Assembly: GCA_964638775.1 (NCBI GenBank)
Contig: CAZWZH010000066.1
Span: 1 to 64,000 of the forward strand
Direction of reading: 5' to 3'
Source: Azophilus sp964638775
GTDB lineage: Bacteria; Pseudomonadota; Gammaproteobacteria; Pseudomonadales; Azotimanducaceae
Length of the DNA stretch: 64,000 nt
Translations under genes and position numbers: made by a program
Part shown: positions 17,701-24,499 of the stretch, one piece after another
Numbering within the stretch: position 1 is the stretch's first letter
Layout: each line of letters opens with the position of its first letter
Notes under the pieces: generated by a model
Told to the model about the DNA's origin: nothing
The model's input: only the letters and a program-made list of their open reading frames with translations
The model's database searches: none

Positions 17701-19656
17701 GTGACGATCACCGTCGAGGACGAGAACGAGAAGACGGACCGCCCCGCCGCGCCGATGGTGACGGCAACGACCGGGGCGACCGACAGCCTGGACGTGACGT
17801 GGGACGCGCCGGGGCTGAACAACGGCCCGGACATCACCGGGTTCAAGCTGCGCTACCGGAAGACGGGGGTGACGCCGCCGCCGGACTGGACGGAGGTGGC
17901 GGGGCTGGCCGCGGCGGCCAGGGGGCACACGATCGAGAGCCTGGATTCGGGCACCGGGTACGAGGTGCAGGTGCAGGCGCTCAACGGCGAGGACGACAGC
18001 GACTGGTCGGCGTCGGGGCGCGGCACGCCGGGGGCGGAAACCGACGAGGATCGCGATGTGCGTCTCGTCGGCGGCTCGGACGACCGTAGGGGCCGTCTCG
18101 AGGTGTTCTACCGTGGGCATTGGGGCACCGTGTGCGACGACCGCTTCGACCGACCGTTCGTGGACCCAAGTACGGAAAGCGATGAGCGCGTGCCCAACAT
18201 CGCAGCGGAAGTCGCGTGCCGGCTGCTCGGTGAGGGTTACGTGTCCGGGGAGATGGTCACGCGCGAGAGCCTGGGCATTCCCGTGGCTCCGGCGTCGCAG
18301 CGGATCTGGTTGGACGACGTGCGGTGCGCGGAAGGGTCCACGCACTGGACGGACCCGCCCAGGACGCCGTTCGACGAGCCGGGAAGTGGGCTGCACCGGT
18401 GCTACCACGCTGGCGTGGGGCTCCACAACTGCAGCCACTCCGAGGATGTGCACCTGGTGTGCTCGGAGGGCGGGACGCCGCAGGCATCCGTCTCTGAGGC
18501 GCGGCTGACATTGCGCTACCGGCGGTTGCTGGACCCGGCTTCGACGCCCGGCCCCAAGGACTGGGTGGTGCGCGCCCAGGACGCCGACGGGGCGCGCGCC
18601 CTGGCTGTGTTGGGGGCGACGGTGTCGGGCTCCGAGGTGTCTCTGGAGTTGTCGCCGCCGGCGGCGGCGGGCGAGTCGGTGTCGGTGAGCTACCTGCCGT
18701 GGGCGATGCACCCGCTGCGCGGGGCGGACGGCGCGGAGCTGGCGCCGCTGACGGAGCTGGAGGCGCGCAACGAGACGCCGTCCGCGCCGGTCGATGCGCC
18801 GGTCGATGCGCCGGCCGATGCGCCGGTCGATGCGGCGGTCGATGCGGCGGCGGAGCACCTGCCCGCCGCGCGGGACGCTGCGGCGCCCGTGCCACTGCCG
18901 CCGTCGTCGACGCGGCTCGACCTGTCGGGCCTGGGGCTGACGGACGTGGCGGCGCTGGCGGGGCTGACGGAATTGGAGGCGCTGGACCTGTCGGACAACG
19001 CGGTGGCGGACGCGTGGCCGCTGGCGGGGCTGGCGGCGCTGCGCCGGCTGGACCTGTCGGGCAACCGGCTCGGCGACGTGGCGGCGCTGGCGTACCTGCC
19101 GCGCCTCGAGGTGCTGGACCTGTCGGGCAACGCGGTGGCGGACGCGTGGCCGCTGGCGGGGCTGGCGGCGCTGCGCCGTCTGGACCTGTCGGACAACCGG
19201 CTCGGTGAAGTGGCCGCGCTGGCGGGCCTGCCGAACCTCGAGGTGCTGGTGCTCGACGGCAACCGCATCGCAAACGTGCTGCCGCTGGCGCTGCTGCCGC
19301 GGCTGGCGCGCCTCGACATGTCGGGCAACCGGGTGGCCGACGCGCTGCTGCTCGCGGAGCTGCGCTCGCTGGCGCGTCTGGACCTCGCGGGCAACCGGCT
19401 GGCAGACGCGGCCCCGCTCGGCGACCTGTCGCGGCTGGTGTGGCTGGACCTGACCGGCAACCCGGTGTCCGACCCGGCGCCGCTGGGGCGGCTGACGGCG
19501 CTGCGCTGGCTGTGGCTGGACGCGGCGGCGGCCGGTGCGGAGGCCCTGGCGCCGCTGCGGGAGCGCCCGGTGCCGGTGCGCATCGGGGCGCGTGCGCCCG
19601 CCGCTCCCGCCGCGCCCAGCGCCGTCCCCGCCGGACAGGCGCCCGGAACGCCATAG
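8755..19656 (+). CDS. Giant secreted subtilase-like protein with cadherin-like, FN3, SRCR and LRR domains
   Basis: About 3,633 residues (frame open from 8647; start unresolved, ATG 8755 chosen). Order by DNA position: hydrophobic signal segment ending AFA-SEA (8899-9000); SwmB-like domain (9030-9450); propeptide-like domain (9660-9870); S8 peptidase domain (9900-11230) with GTSASAP serine motif but ISNGV in place of the Asp motif; paired WSLxPDGVP modules (11578, 15121); three cadherin-like beta-sandwich modules; four LxTN anchor-type repeats; three cadherin-FN3 units (16177-18035); SRCR domain with six cysteines (18055-18475); SwmB-like module; 12-bp-repeat linker; eight or nine 22-residue LRRs (18904-19590). 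It is probably an exported adhesin or host-interaction factor. No membrane anchor is visible at the C-terminus. Protease activity is doubtful. Confidence 0.85.
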   Translation: MKIPRRVPREPARRTARRAGSAYRRCAEGALKAAEPAVGVVPEVANDSLVRAARYGTAVALTIALLAAVTASPVPPRAFASEADVSMQDPPRGVAVSIESSPSDNRSSYRIGETISVAVESDQHGHRVDGERPKPSAGAIAAAGSEVSIVFDEVLDEDSVPPADAFSVTVDDAAYPVTAVSVAGDSVSLTLSRDVPAAGPDLVVTYVDPVDASAVRIRDTAGNAAASFVSDRGREGTQDADPAPRTGREMPAADRPSIGEILAQKALRTPAERKVSSRLLQARRDRGADGPERADGADSRPADDERILVDIRADVTSEVLERIEALGGEVEDRHRRYRSIRARLTPEAALQLAELDAVQTIHPADRARTHQNDEDEEEDEEEPPMRNTSEGDAAHAAAAARATYAVDGTGIGIGVISNGVGSLAQLQASGDLPNHVHVLPGQQGEATGEGYEGAALLEIVHDLAPGADLYFATGLGGKARLAANIDALCRAGADVIVDDVVYIEEAAFQDDVIAQAVTAAVADGCFHFSGAGNWGNLTHTTRGGRSGVWEGDFVAGTAFTVAGVNVGTRHAFATDMEENALTTVLPTWRGSITLQWADPWFASDNDYDLFLVDSEGAVVASSTNVQSGSQRPLEVIETEIVDTADIRVVVVKASGSADRYLRLVAHNLAYLDITTAGSTYGHAASANAFGIGAVNARAARGTDGAFDGTESVQWWSADGPRRMFFHPDGAAVTPGDFSSTGGVLLAKPDLVAADCVTTATPGFSYFCGTSASAPHAAAIAALVLEGAGGPGKVTRAELREAMATTALDIGATGPDRDSGAGIVMAPAAVGALYVPADVRNAPPTVANAVGHRSLAPDSPPFEIDLASVFSDPAGDALTYSARSNRPDGLAVSLTGSTLTLTPGSALGPVVVDLRATDPDRLDARHRFIVTISNSAEHVVRSDWSLLPDGVPVGGSFRLLFMSSTRRDGTSADLSDYDSHVQSAAAGGLADIQGYSSEFAAVVCTNNQQDVFENTGTSADDTDAPIYWLSTEGDGEAVASGYADFYDGYWNPNEYRPRNQVGYRGRISSSDPVITGCENDGTVRHDGLGSGNISVRGWYVSSDGTVTDIRLGPMASQSLRVLALSPIFVYSGADDAALSTLSLEGTEGALLDEEFDPETFFYRVTVDFAESLTLDFKARGAAAGATVSVQDANGRVLDDADPNALGFQVNLGPQRNVFQVMVTAADGTTLTYRVEVSRNYPTLLTNQAMPRSTRLHDGSAIAQVFKTGNHGGGYLLDAVIVELVDPPSAPEPGTAYVGLWSVDETDLFEDANTNQLVVLPWSRPGVLLESLASPDVFVDGPNRFSAPLGTVLEPDTYYYVIVNEGVDDGVSVALSADYLVPPYESDYGWDANNHSYGPTFRADDIGDRQAIPNSVIMRIEGGLLAVSCPIDLGERTAIWWAELSPAELTGRSYDTYGFDRANAEGDLSIDSFDFGGATYEVTDLRVAPLTDPALTVFGIEPRLPSEDVPALALHLCDRVLPLSAGSLTNVVTWAGPVDDWSDGEAVTVALSAAKDALLSGLSVRGATLTHATTGLAGENNEGFEATKFDYTAVVPSIPVTVTATANEPGALIAYFDSDGAAIADVDTEELGHQMDLDVGPNVVWIVVTAGDRRHSTSYSVTIVYETGVLLTNEGNRSISLATENPLVFTQPFTTGSHAHGYRVDTVWMDTRDFYFTDWDPSQTIMRLTEERSGGLPDLTCEVMALRTPQEPVHGPDAFGASRNNRLKPDTRYHLVLNWGIRDSNYRVNPQQVRGRSSESGFGWTMDQYLSYVSWRPGNDPWEPYDSPRALEVRIVGCELHPATQQTLVSNTGQALDDSTLTVSDTLSMALGFTTGDRTTGFTLSSVQVHFHSWFGTGDRARVSIYTSTSSGAPNQSLYVLTNPSSIVDGALNTFTAPENATLDPDTEYFVVVEAVEGVFRIGRASSSVEDVCEASGWSIRDRNYGFDDANGSWGESPTDSYPVLGIEGIAHALVSGLSLADPGGVPVPLNEDFDPATKEYTADVANAVQRVTVEPQTDDPLASFDFLDTAGTALTDADGMADGFQVDLAVGNNDIQIVATSGNGAAREAYVVAVSRSATVPADWSLTPDGVPPGGRFRLLFATSRGRDATSSDIADYNAHVRNAAAAGHADIQAYSDRFTALASTAAVDARTNTGTVASDADVPIYWLSTTTTREAVATGYADFYDGNWRDASARTESGASTTMDDSDAGSVATGSNLDGTATTGGELGTPAVAGWWLSGGDLGSRPAPGSVSRRLLALSPVFEKDATTLVTNEGETPKSMQGAWWTAQAFTTGGHTEGYLLHAVWLDASAGNAYSATDTHVRIVPAEPDGTPQPVGAQLVDLASPATIGSGPDAFTAPPGTVLERRTTYVVVVNRTIVDWEARLKLVLVDSDVEQSGFDWRISDTRTIHPEGDSASRGGARRSLSMRVTGREITNNAPVFNPNTAMRTVPENTSAGVAVGEPIPEAADADDDALTYTLEGTDAASFAFNDTTRQISTGTGVSYNHEAAKNSYEVVVKADDNKGGTGTITVTINVGDENEKTDTPAAPTVAPTEGVTDSLDVTWEAPGLNGGPDITGFKLRYRKTAGTPGWAEVAGLAAAARGDTIGSLESGTEYEVQVQALNGEDDSDWSASGTGTTSTPVPNRPPVFTPNAAMRTVPENTSAGVAVGEPIPEAADADDDTLAYTLEGTDAASFAFNDTTRQISTGTGVSYNHEAAKNSYEVVVKADDKKGGTGTITVTITVEDENEKTDRPAAPMVTATTGATDSLDVTWTAPGLNNGPDITGFKLRYRKRGVTPPPGWTEVAGLAAAARGDTIGSLESGTEYEVQVQALNGEGDSDWSASGTATTGNNAPVFTPSTAMRTVAENSVADTAVGDAIPAAADADDDTLTYTLEGTDAGSFSFNDTTRQISTKAGVAYNFEAKNSYEVEVKADDKKGGTGTITVTITVEDENEKTDRPAAPMVTATTGATDSLDVTWDAPGLNNGPDITGFKLRYRKTGVTPPPDWTEVAGLAAAARGHTIESLDSGTGYEVQVQALNGEDDSDWSASGRGTPGAETDEDRDVRLVGGSDDRRGRLEVFYRGHWGTVCDDRFDRPFVDPSTESDERVPNIAAEVACRLLGEGYVSGEMVTRESLGIPVAPASQRIWLDDVRCAEGSTHWTDPPRTPFDEPGSGLHRCYHAGVGLHNCSHSEDVHLVCSEGGTPQASVSEARLTLRYRRLLDPASTPGPKDWVVRAQDADGARALAVLGATVSGSEVSLELSPPAAAGESVSVSYLPWAMHPLRGADGAELAPLTELEARNETPSAPVDAPVDAPADAPVDAAVDAAAEHLPAARDAAAPVPLPPSSTRLDLSGLGLTDVAALAGLTELEALDLSDNAVADAWPLAGLAALRRLDLSGNRLGDVAALAYLPRLEVLDLSGNAVADAWPLAGLAALRRLDLSDNRLGEVAALAGLPNLEVLVLDGNRIANVLPLALLPRLARLDMSGNRVADALLLAELRSLARLDLAGNRLADAAPLGDLSRLVWLDLTGNPVSDPAPLGRLTALRWLWLDAAAAGAEALAPLRERPVPVRIGARAPAAPAAPSAVPAGQAPGTP
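16177..18035 (+). repeat. Three tandem cadherin-FN3 coding repeats of about 620 bp
   Basis: Units begin at 16177, 16801 and 17419 (624 and 618 bp). Each encodes a cadherin-like half (APVF...MRTV.EN...DADDD.L.YTLEGTDA) and a fibronectin III half (DVTW.APGLN.GPDITGFKLRYRK). DNA identity between units is very high over long stretches, pointing to recent duplication or gene conversion and to likely length variation between strains. Confidence 0.9.
18784..18855 (+). repeat. 12-bp tandem repeat encoding an Ala-Pro-Val-Asp linker
   Basis: Six consecutive units of gcgccggtcgat or close variants encode (A-P-V-D)n between the second SwmB-like module and the leucine-rich repeats of the giant protein. 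The perfect 12-bp period makes in-frame expansion or contraction easy. Confidence 0.85.
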
Positions 19657-19676
19657 GGGGTGTATGCGCGTGCCGG

Positions 19677-19970
19677 TCAGGGAGCGCCGGCCCGGTCGGC
19701 CGTGCGCACCTGGGCCGTGGCTCTTCTCAGGTCGCGGACGATGCGGCTCACCCTGCGGGCGTAGGCGTTGCCGGCCGGGGTGAGCGTCACGCCGTTGCTC
19801 CGCCTGACGAACAGGGCCGTTCCCAGGAAGCGCTCGAGCTGCCGGACGTGCCTGCTGACGGCCCCGGGGGAGACCTGCAGTTCGGCCGCCGCGTAGAGGA
19901 AGCTCTCGTGTCTGCCCGCCGCTTCGAACGCCTGAAGCGAGTTCAGCGGCGGAAGCGTGTCGTCGAGCAT
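19677..19970 (-). CDS. Short LysR-type protein, HTH domain only
   Basis: A 97-residue protein equal to the N-terminal DNA-binding third of a GcvA-like LysR regulator: PLNSLQAFEAAGRHESFLYAAAEL, VSPGAVSRHVRQLE and GTALFVRRSNGV. It stops right after the linker helix, so the co-inducer-binding domain is missing (family length about 300). Its HTH is closely related to the full-length LysR at 20215-21123, so it is a truncated paralogue. It could still bind the shared operator and compete, or be a decaying copy. It ends 20 bp from the convergent stop of the giant gene. Confidence 0.75.
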   Translation of the reverse strand: MLDDTLPPLNSLQAFEAAGRHESFLYAAAELQVSPGAVSRHVRQLERFLGTALFVRRSNGVTLTPAGNAYARRVSRIVRDLRRATAQVRTADRAGAP

Positions 19971-19989
19971 GGACGTCCGGCCGGCCGCA

Positions 19990-20040
19990 GCCTCAGAGAA
20001 ATTGAGCCAGACTAGATTTATTGCAGGTCACGGTCAATCC
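19990..20040. promoter_or_regulatory. LysR operator-like sequence, copy C
   Basis: gcctcagagaaattgagccag (19990-20010) plus cggtcaatc beginning at 20031, exactly 41 bp from the first base as in copies A and D. It starts 20 bp before the ATG of the short LysR gene. Confidence 0.6.
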
Positions 20041-20214
20041 CGCGCCGCCGCCGGCGGCATTGCGGGCGCGCGAACCCGCCCGCCGGAACCCCGCGGGATC
20101 GGCTTTTGCGGTGCGCGGAATCGGGCGCCGGGGCGCCGCGTTGGCGGCTACGGCCCGGGGCGCGAACGCTCGACCGGGCGGCGCGGCCTCGGGTCGCGGC
20201 GGGCCCGGGCGCCG

Positions 20215-21123
20215 TCAGGCGCTGGCCGGCCCGGCGGCCGCGCATTCACGCAGCAGCCAGTCCTTCAGGCGCGCGAGGGTGCGGTTGTTGCCGGCCGACG
20301 GGTTCATGACCAGGTGGTAGGCCTTCCCCGAGTCGACCGCGAGATGCGCCAGGGGAACGAGCTTTCCGGCCGCGAGCTCCTCGGCGATCATCTCGCCGTG
20401 TCCGACGGCCATGCCCATGCCGTCGACGGCGGCGCGGATGACGCCCATGTAGAGCGCGAAGCGCATGTTGGCGGACAGCGCGGCGGCGGCGACGCCGACG
20501 GCGCGGGCCCAGTCGGGCCAGTCGTCGTCCCAGTAGATGTCGTGCAGCAGGGGCTGGCCGATGACCTCCCCGGCGTCCGGGCGGGACGACAGCGTCCGGC
20601 GGAACTGGGGGCTGCAGACGGGGAAGACCTCTTCGCCGAACAGCCGGGTGACGCTGTAGCCGGGATGCTGCCCGTCCGAATACAGGATCCAGGCGTCCAC
20701 GTCCTCGCGCTCGGCGTCGTGCTCGCCGTTGTGGGCCTCGACGCGCAGCTCCGTGCGGCCGAACGCCTTGCGGAACGACGGGATGCGGGGGTAGAGCCAG
20801 CGCTGCGCGAATATCGGCAGCGTGGAGATCGCGACGGCGCGGTCGCGTGGCCGCCTGCTGACCCGGTCCGTCGCGGCTCTCAGGTTCCGGAACACGGCGC
20901 TCACGGTGTCGGCGTAGTCCCTGCCGGCGGCGGTGAGCGCGACCCCGTTGCTGCGCCGGACGAAGAGCTCGGTGCCGAGATGGTTCTCGAGCAGCCGCAC
21001 GTGGCGGCTGATCGAGCCCGGCGACACGTCCTGCTCGGCGGCGGCGTCGAGGAAGCTCTCGTGGCGCCCCGCGGCTTCGAACGCCCGCAGGGAATTGAGA
21101 GGGATCGGCTGCTTGGTCTTCAT
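20215..21123 (-). CDS. LysR-family transcriptional regulator, GcvA-like
   Basis: A 302-residue regulator from the ATG at 21123 (MKTKQPIPLNSLRAF), which aligns with the start of the short paralogue; an upstream start at 21150 is less likely. The N-terminal winged helix contains VSPGSISRHVRLLE and FVRRSNGVALTAAG. The remaining 200 residues form the periplasmic-binding-like effector domain with the GcvA-type FAQRWLYPRI and a WDDDWPDWARA segment. It probably binds the TCA-N9-TGA palindrome 21 bp in front of its own start and regulates itself and the divergent side. Confidence 0.9.
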   Translation of the reverse strand: MKTKQPIPLNSLRAFEAAGRHESFLDAAAEQDVSPGSISRHVRLLENHLGTELFVRRSNGVALTAAGRDYADTVSAVFRNLRAATDRVSRRPRDRAVAISTLPIFAQRWLYPRIPSFRKAFGRTELRVEAHNGEHDAEREDVDAWILYSDGQHPGYSVTRLFGEEVFPVCSPQFRRTLSSRPDAGEVIGQPLLHDIYWDDDWPDWARAVGVAAAALSANMRFALYMGVIRAAVDGMGMAVGHGEMIAEELAAGKLVPLAHLAVDSGKAYHLVMNPSAGNNRTLARLKDWLLRECAAAGPASA

Positions 21124-21143
21124 GGATCGCGAACTCCGGTCAA

Positions 21144-21198
21144 GCCTCAAAAATACTGAGCCAGACTACGAGCAAACCCGTCCTCGGTCAATCGGCGG
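21144..21198. promoter_or_regulatory. LysR operator-like sequence, copy D
   Basis: gcctcaaaaatactgagccag (21144-21164) and cctcggtcaatcggcgg (21182-21198). The second box is identical to the one in copy A and sits at the same spacing. The first box begins 21 bp before the LysR ATG. Confidence 0.65.
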
Positions 21199-21280
21199 CC
21201 CGGCGGCACGCCGATGCGGGTTGCGGGGACGACGCCCGGCTCGGATAGGGAAGCGGTGGCGTCGGGTCCGGGCCCACGTG

Positions 21281-21300
21281 CATCAATAATACTGAGCCAC
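21281..21300. promoter_or_regulatory. LysR operator-like sequence, copy E
   Basis: catcaataatactgagccac, 137 bp from copy D on the side away from the LysR gene. Almost identical to copy B. It would face the VOC-family remnant downstream. Confidence 0.5.
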
Positions 21301-21399
21301 ATCCCAAGGAATTTTCGTTGCGCGGCATTGCGCCCAAAGTCACGATGCTGCGCCAAGTTCGCGGCTCCGCCGGCGGAGCCGCTTCGTGGACCGGCATCC

Positions 21400-21615
21400 A
21401 CAATCTCCGGGCGCCGGCCGGCACGGCATTCTCGAGCACGACCAGGCTGCCGCTCTCGGCGCGCGACGGCTGGTACCTGCGCCTGGACCTCGACGGGATG
21501 GGCACACCGTCGACTTCGCATTCATCGATGCACGCAAGACGCTCGGCCACATGCCCGAGATCTATCCCGCCTCGGATGGCGTGCTAGGTTTTTACGGCAT
21601 GGTGCGCGAGACGCT
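21400..21615 (+). pseudogene. VOC/glyoxalase-family fragment
   Basis: Two frames together give a glyoxalase-like piece: LSARDGWYLRLDLDGMG, then after a frame change VDFAFIDARKTLGHMPEIYP and GVLGFYGMVRE. The latter wording is typical of VOC proteins around the metal-ligand Glu. The N-terminal half is missing and the frame is broken. This was presumably the original target of the divergent LysR. Confidence 0.5.
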
Positions 21616-22023
21616 CGCGACTCGGGCTGAGGTATCGATGGCATAGATGAACTCGGTGTTCGGGCCCTGCTCCGGTCCGGTTCTGCCGGTGACGGTCACG
21701 CGGGCGAGTTCCTCGAACAGCATGCCGCCGAGGGCGTTAACGACGTTGGGGGTGTTGTGCTGCAAGTTCATGGATTTGGCGACATCCCCGGCGCGTATGG
21801 TGATGGTCGTCTGTCCTTGCCGCCGAGCGGGCTCAATTATAGTTTCGGTGGCGTACCTGCGAATCTGATCGGCTTCCGTCTCAACGGTGGCGTCTGGTTC
21901 TTGGGTTTGATCAGCGCGTGGATGGCCTTCCGTGGCCAGACGTCTTACTGTTTGACGGAGATGGAGTCGTTCGGGGGAGTCGAGATAGCGACCTAATACG
22001 TCGGCCGCGCCGCGGAGGAGCAT
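21592..22023 (-). CDS. Small protein of unknown function with a C-terminal wHTH-like module
   Basis: A 143-residue protein. The N-terminal half is charged. The C-terminal 80 residues (TITIRAGDVAKSMNL, NVVNALGG, TGRTGPEQGPNTEF) follow a pattern I associate with a small conserved domain found alone or at the end of restriction-related proteins, without known function. No membrane segment or signal peptide. The last 24 bp overlap, on the opposite strand, the VOC remnant. Confidence 0.5.
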   Translation of the reverse strand: MLLRGAADVLGRYLDSPERLHLRQTVRRLATEGHPRADQTQEPDATVETEADQIRRYATETIIEPARRQGQTTITIRAGDVAKSMNLQHNTPNVVNALGGMLFEELARVTVTGRTGPEQGPNTEFIYAIDTSARVASVSRTMP

Positions 22024-22580
22024 ACGATCGAGTTCGGCAGGTATCGCCTCGTGGATGTCGAGGGCGAACTTGTTTCGACGGCATGACGCAGCATAGTGAG
22101 TGCTGCGTTTGGATCGAGTTGGACAGAACTGCGTGGGAGAGCGTTGCCCGAAAGGAGCTTGGAGCCGGCGGAATAGAGATAGCCGGCGTCAACGAAGACA
22201 GCCGTGCGGATGAGGATTTCCTATTTGATCGTAGTATTGGATATGAGGGTCCCTGGCGGGACCCTCGGTCTAGTTCACGCTCCAACCTTTGTAATAATTC
22301 GGGAGACGCTGAACACTAGAAATCCTCGAGCAGCCAGCGCTGGGCGTCAAGAAAGGCCACGGTGTTTGCGGCGTCAGGTTTCCAAGCTGTAGTTGGCCCA
22401 CCACTGCATGAGTCCCTGCCGTTTGCATAGGAGGTCGATATGGAAGTATGCGGTCTCGACCTGACTCGGCCGGACTACGCCCTCCCTCCCCAGGCGCGCA
22501 CCATGAGCTCAATCGAATTGGTTGGGAACGGCGGGCCGTCTTTCTGCGCATCACCGCACCGGTCGGCGGGGCCGGAACCG
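22024..22580. other. Non-coding or degenerate stretch
   Basis: No frame in these 557 bp shows a recognisable protein, and no tRNA or repeat stands out. The A+T content is higher than in neighbouring genes, which fits decayed accessory DNA. Confidence 0.35.
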
Positions 22581-23075
22581 TCAGGCGTCGCCAAGCTCCC
22601 GAAGTTCCCCAGCCACCTGGGTCAGCGTCATGTCGTACATCTGCCAGCCGACGCCCGGCGTGAATCGGACCCGGGAATCGTAGGTACCGAGAAAGAGCCA
22701 GACGTTGCCGGCAAGCCTGTTTTCGTGCCAGGCCTGCAGGTAGCTTTCCATGCGGGCTTTGCCGGCCGTGACGGCGCCCTCACCGTCGACGTCCATGGAT
22801 TCGATCTCGACGATCTGGGTGCCGATCAGGTGCTGGGTCGAGGAGTACTGGTCGAGGGCTTCCATGACCACCTCCACCCAGCCGTCCGGGCCCTGCCGAA
22901 CGAGCTGTTCCGAGCCGCTGCCGCCGGCGCGGATCATGGCCTCGGGGGTGAATATCCGGTGATAGATGGCGCGGCCCTCTTCGATACCCGCCTTGGTGTT
23001 GGTGCCGATGATATCGGTCGCCTTGGCGTAGAGCTGCTGCAGGTACTGGATGTCCAGGCGTGCAATGGTTTCCAT
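22581..23075 (-). CDS. SnoaL-like (NTF2 fold) family protein
   Basis: A 164-residue protein from the ATG at 23075 (METIARLDIQYLQQLYAKATDI). The frame is open further upstream but the extension lacks family features. The pattern of an N-terminal helix, IYHRIFTPEAMIRAGG, HLIGTQIVEIE and GNVWLFLGTYDSRV matches the SnoaL-like polyketide-cyclase/isomerase group. Such proteins bind small hydrophobic ligands. A specific reaction cannot be given. It is divergent from the TetR gene (229 bp gap), which could control it. Confidence 0.75.
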   Translation of the reverse strand: METIARLDIQYLQQLYAKATDIIGTNTKAGIEEGRAIYHRIFTPEAMIRAGGSGSEQLVRQGPDGWVEVVMEALDQYSSTQHLIGTQIVEIESMDVDGEGAVTAGKARMESYLQAWHENRLAGNVWLFLGTYDSRVRFTPGVGWQMYDMTLTQVAGELRELGDA

Positions 23076-23304
23076 GCGAACTTCCTCAAAACGGCGGTGC
23101 AAACTAACCAACGGCGATGTCAAAGGCAATTCGGCCGAAAAACGGGCCATCGTGTAATTGCGGCCCGGCGTGTTATCTTCCGGGTTGCATGGCCGACGAT
23201 GGGACGGCCGGTGCAATCGAAGTCAGCGGCCCGGCCGAACTTGCCTGCCTTGCCCGCTACGTGCGACGGTGTCGGCCACCGTGGCCCGGCGGCCGCCCGT
23301 ATCG

Positions 23305-23982
23305 ATGAAGAACGAGAAGAACGGAATGACGGCGACAACCAAGAGAAAGTACAAGTCACCACGGCAATTGGCACGCCAGTCCAACATCATGAAGACGGTG
23401 CGGGCGATGCTGGAGGAATCCGGCTACGACGGCATGACGATACGCGGCCTGGCGAAGCGTGCGGGCGTGGCGCAGGGCACCCTCTACAACCTCTACGGCG
23501 GGAAGGACTCCCTGGTTCTCGCGGCGGTGGACGACCTGCTGTCGCAACTCACCGGCACGGTGGTGGAGGAATCGCCCAGTGAGGGGATCGAGGCGATATT
23601 CGCCAGGAGCAGGCTCGTCGGCGCCCAGATCGAGTCAACGCCGCGGTACGCCGATGCGATGACGCGCACACTGTTCCATGTGGGGCCGAACGATCCGTTG
23701 GTGGAGGTGCTGTTCGCCGGCAGCTTTCCGTTCCTGAAATCGCAACTGGAGGCCGCCCGGAAGAACGGCGAGGTGCGTGCAGATGTCGACATCGACCTGG
23801 TGGCGCGGCACCTGGTGGGGCAGCAGTGGGGCGTGGTGCTGCTGTGGATGATGGGCATGATCCCGGTCGAGGACAACGCCAGGGAGCGGCAGCGCAGCGA
23901 AATCATGACCCTGATCGCCATTGCGACCGAAAAGACGAGGAAGAAACTCGAAGCCCGGCTGGTGGAACTCGACAGCAACTGA
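23305..23982 (+). CDS. TetR/AcrR-family transcriptional regulator
   Basis: A 225-residue repressor-type regulator from the ATG at 23305 (an internal ATG at 23326 is also possible). The HTH is clear: ESGYDGMTIRGLAKRAGVAQGTLYNLYGGKDSLVL. The C-terminal 150 residues are helical ligand-binding sequence. A lysine/arginine-rich N-terminal tail precedes the HTH. It lies between the SnoaL-like gene (divergent) and the metal efflux locus (co-oriented), and either could be its target. Confidence 0.9.
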   Translation: MKNEKNGMTATTKRKYKSPRQLARQSNIMKTVRAMLEESGYDGMTIRGLAKRAGVAQGTLYNLYGGKDSLVLAAVDDLLSQLTGTVVEESPSEGIEAIFARSRLVGAQIESTPRYADAMTRTLFHVGPNDPLVEVLFAGSFPFLKSQLEAARKNGEVRADVDIDLVARHLVGQQWGVVLLWMMGMIPVEDNARERQRSEIMTLIAIATEKTRKKLEARLVELDSN

Positions 23983-24070
23983 CCGCGCCACGGCCGACGC
24001 GGCTCCCTTCGCCGCCCGCTTGCATGGAACGATTTCTCAAGCGATAAACCGCGCCGGCCAACATGTTACG

Positions 24071-24499
24071 ATGGTAGCCATGCACCTGCCGCGAACGACA
24101 ATCCTGGTGTGTGCGTGCGCGAGTCTTCTCGCCGTGCAGATCGGCGGGTTGCACGTGCATGGTCACGCAGGTGGCCATGCCGGCGATCGGGGGGACACGC
24201 ACCTCCACTTCGGCGGGTTGAACGAACACAGTAAACACGCCCATGCTCTTGGTTTGGGGTCTTCAGACGACAGGAGCGCCGCAGACCCGCAATCTCCCGG
24301 CAGCAACGGTGTTGCAGTAGCAGAATTGAGTTCGGGCAACTGGAAGTCGCCCGATCTCGACACCGACGTCCACCACGGTCCGCAACCTGGCACCGCAGGT
24401 GCAGTTCGGGATTACCACCCTATCGCCGGAATACGGCCGGCGGCATCCGGAGAGCATTGGCGACAGCCCTCCCGCGGGCCGCCCCTGAGAGCCGTTTAG
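24071..24499 (+). CDS. Small His-rich exported protein upstream of czc genes
   Basis: A 142-residue protein starting MVAMHLPRTT with a short hydrophobic signal-like segment ILVCACASLLAVQIGG, followed by repeated His residues (HVHGHAGGHAGDRGDTHLHFGG, shown here in parts as HVHGH and HLHFGG). The His-rich N-terminal half suggests periplasmic metal binding. It precedes the CzcCBA-type operon in the same direction with a 119-bp gap, consistent with a metal-buffering accessory. Family assignment is not possible from sequence alone. An alternative start is the ATG at 24080. Confidence 0.6.
   Translation: MVAMHLPRTTILVCACASLLAVQIGGLHVHGHAGGHAGDRGDTHLHFGGLNEHSKHAHALGLGSSDDRSAADPQSPGSNGVAVAELSSGNWKSPDLDTDVHHGPQPGTAGAVRDYHPIAGIRPAASGEHWRQPSRGPPLRAV

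Noticed and set aside
14647..18858. Minus-strand open frame of 1,403 codons
   Set aside because: Arg- and His-rich composition without domains; it is the antisense shadow of the GC-rich repeat gene.
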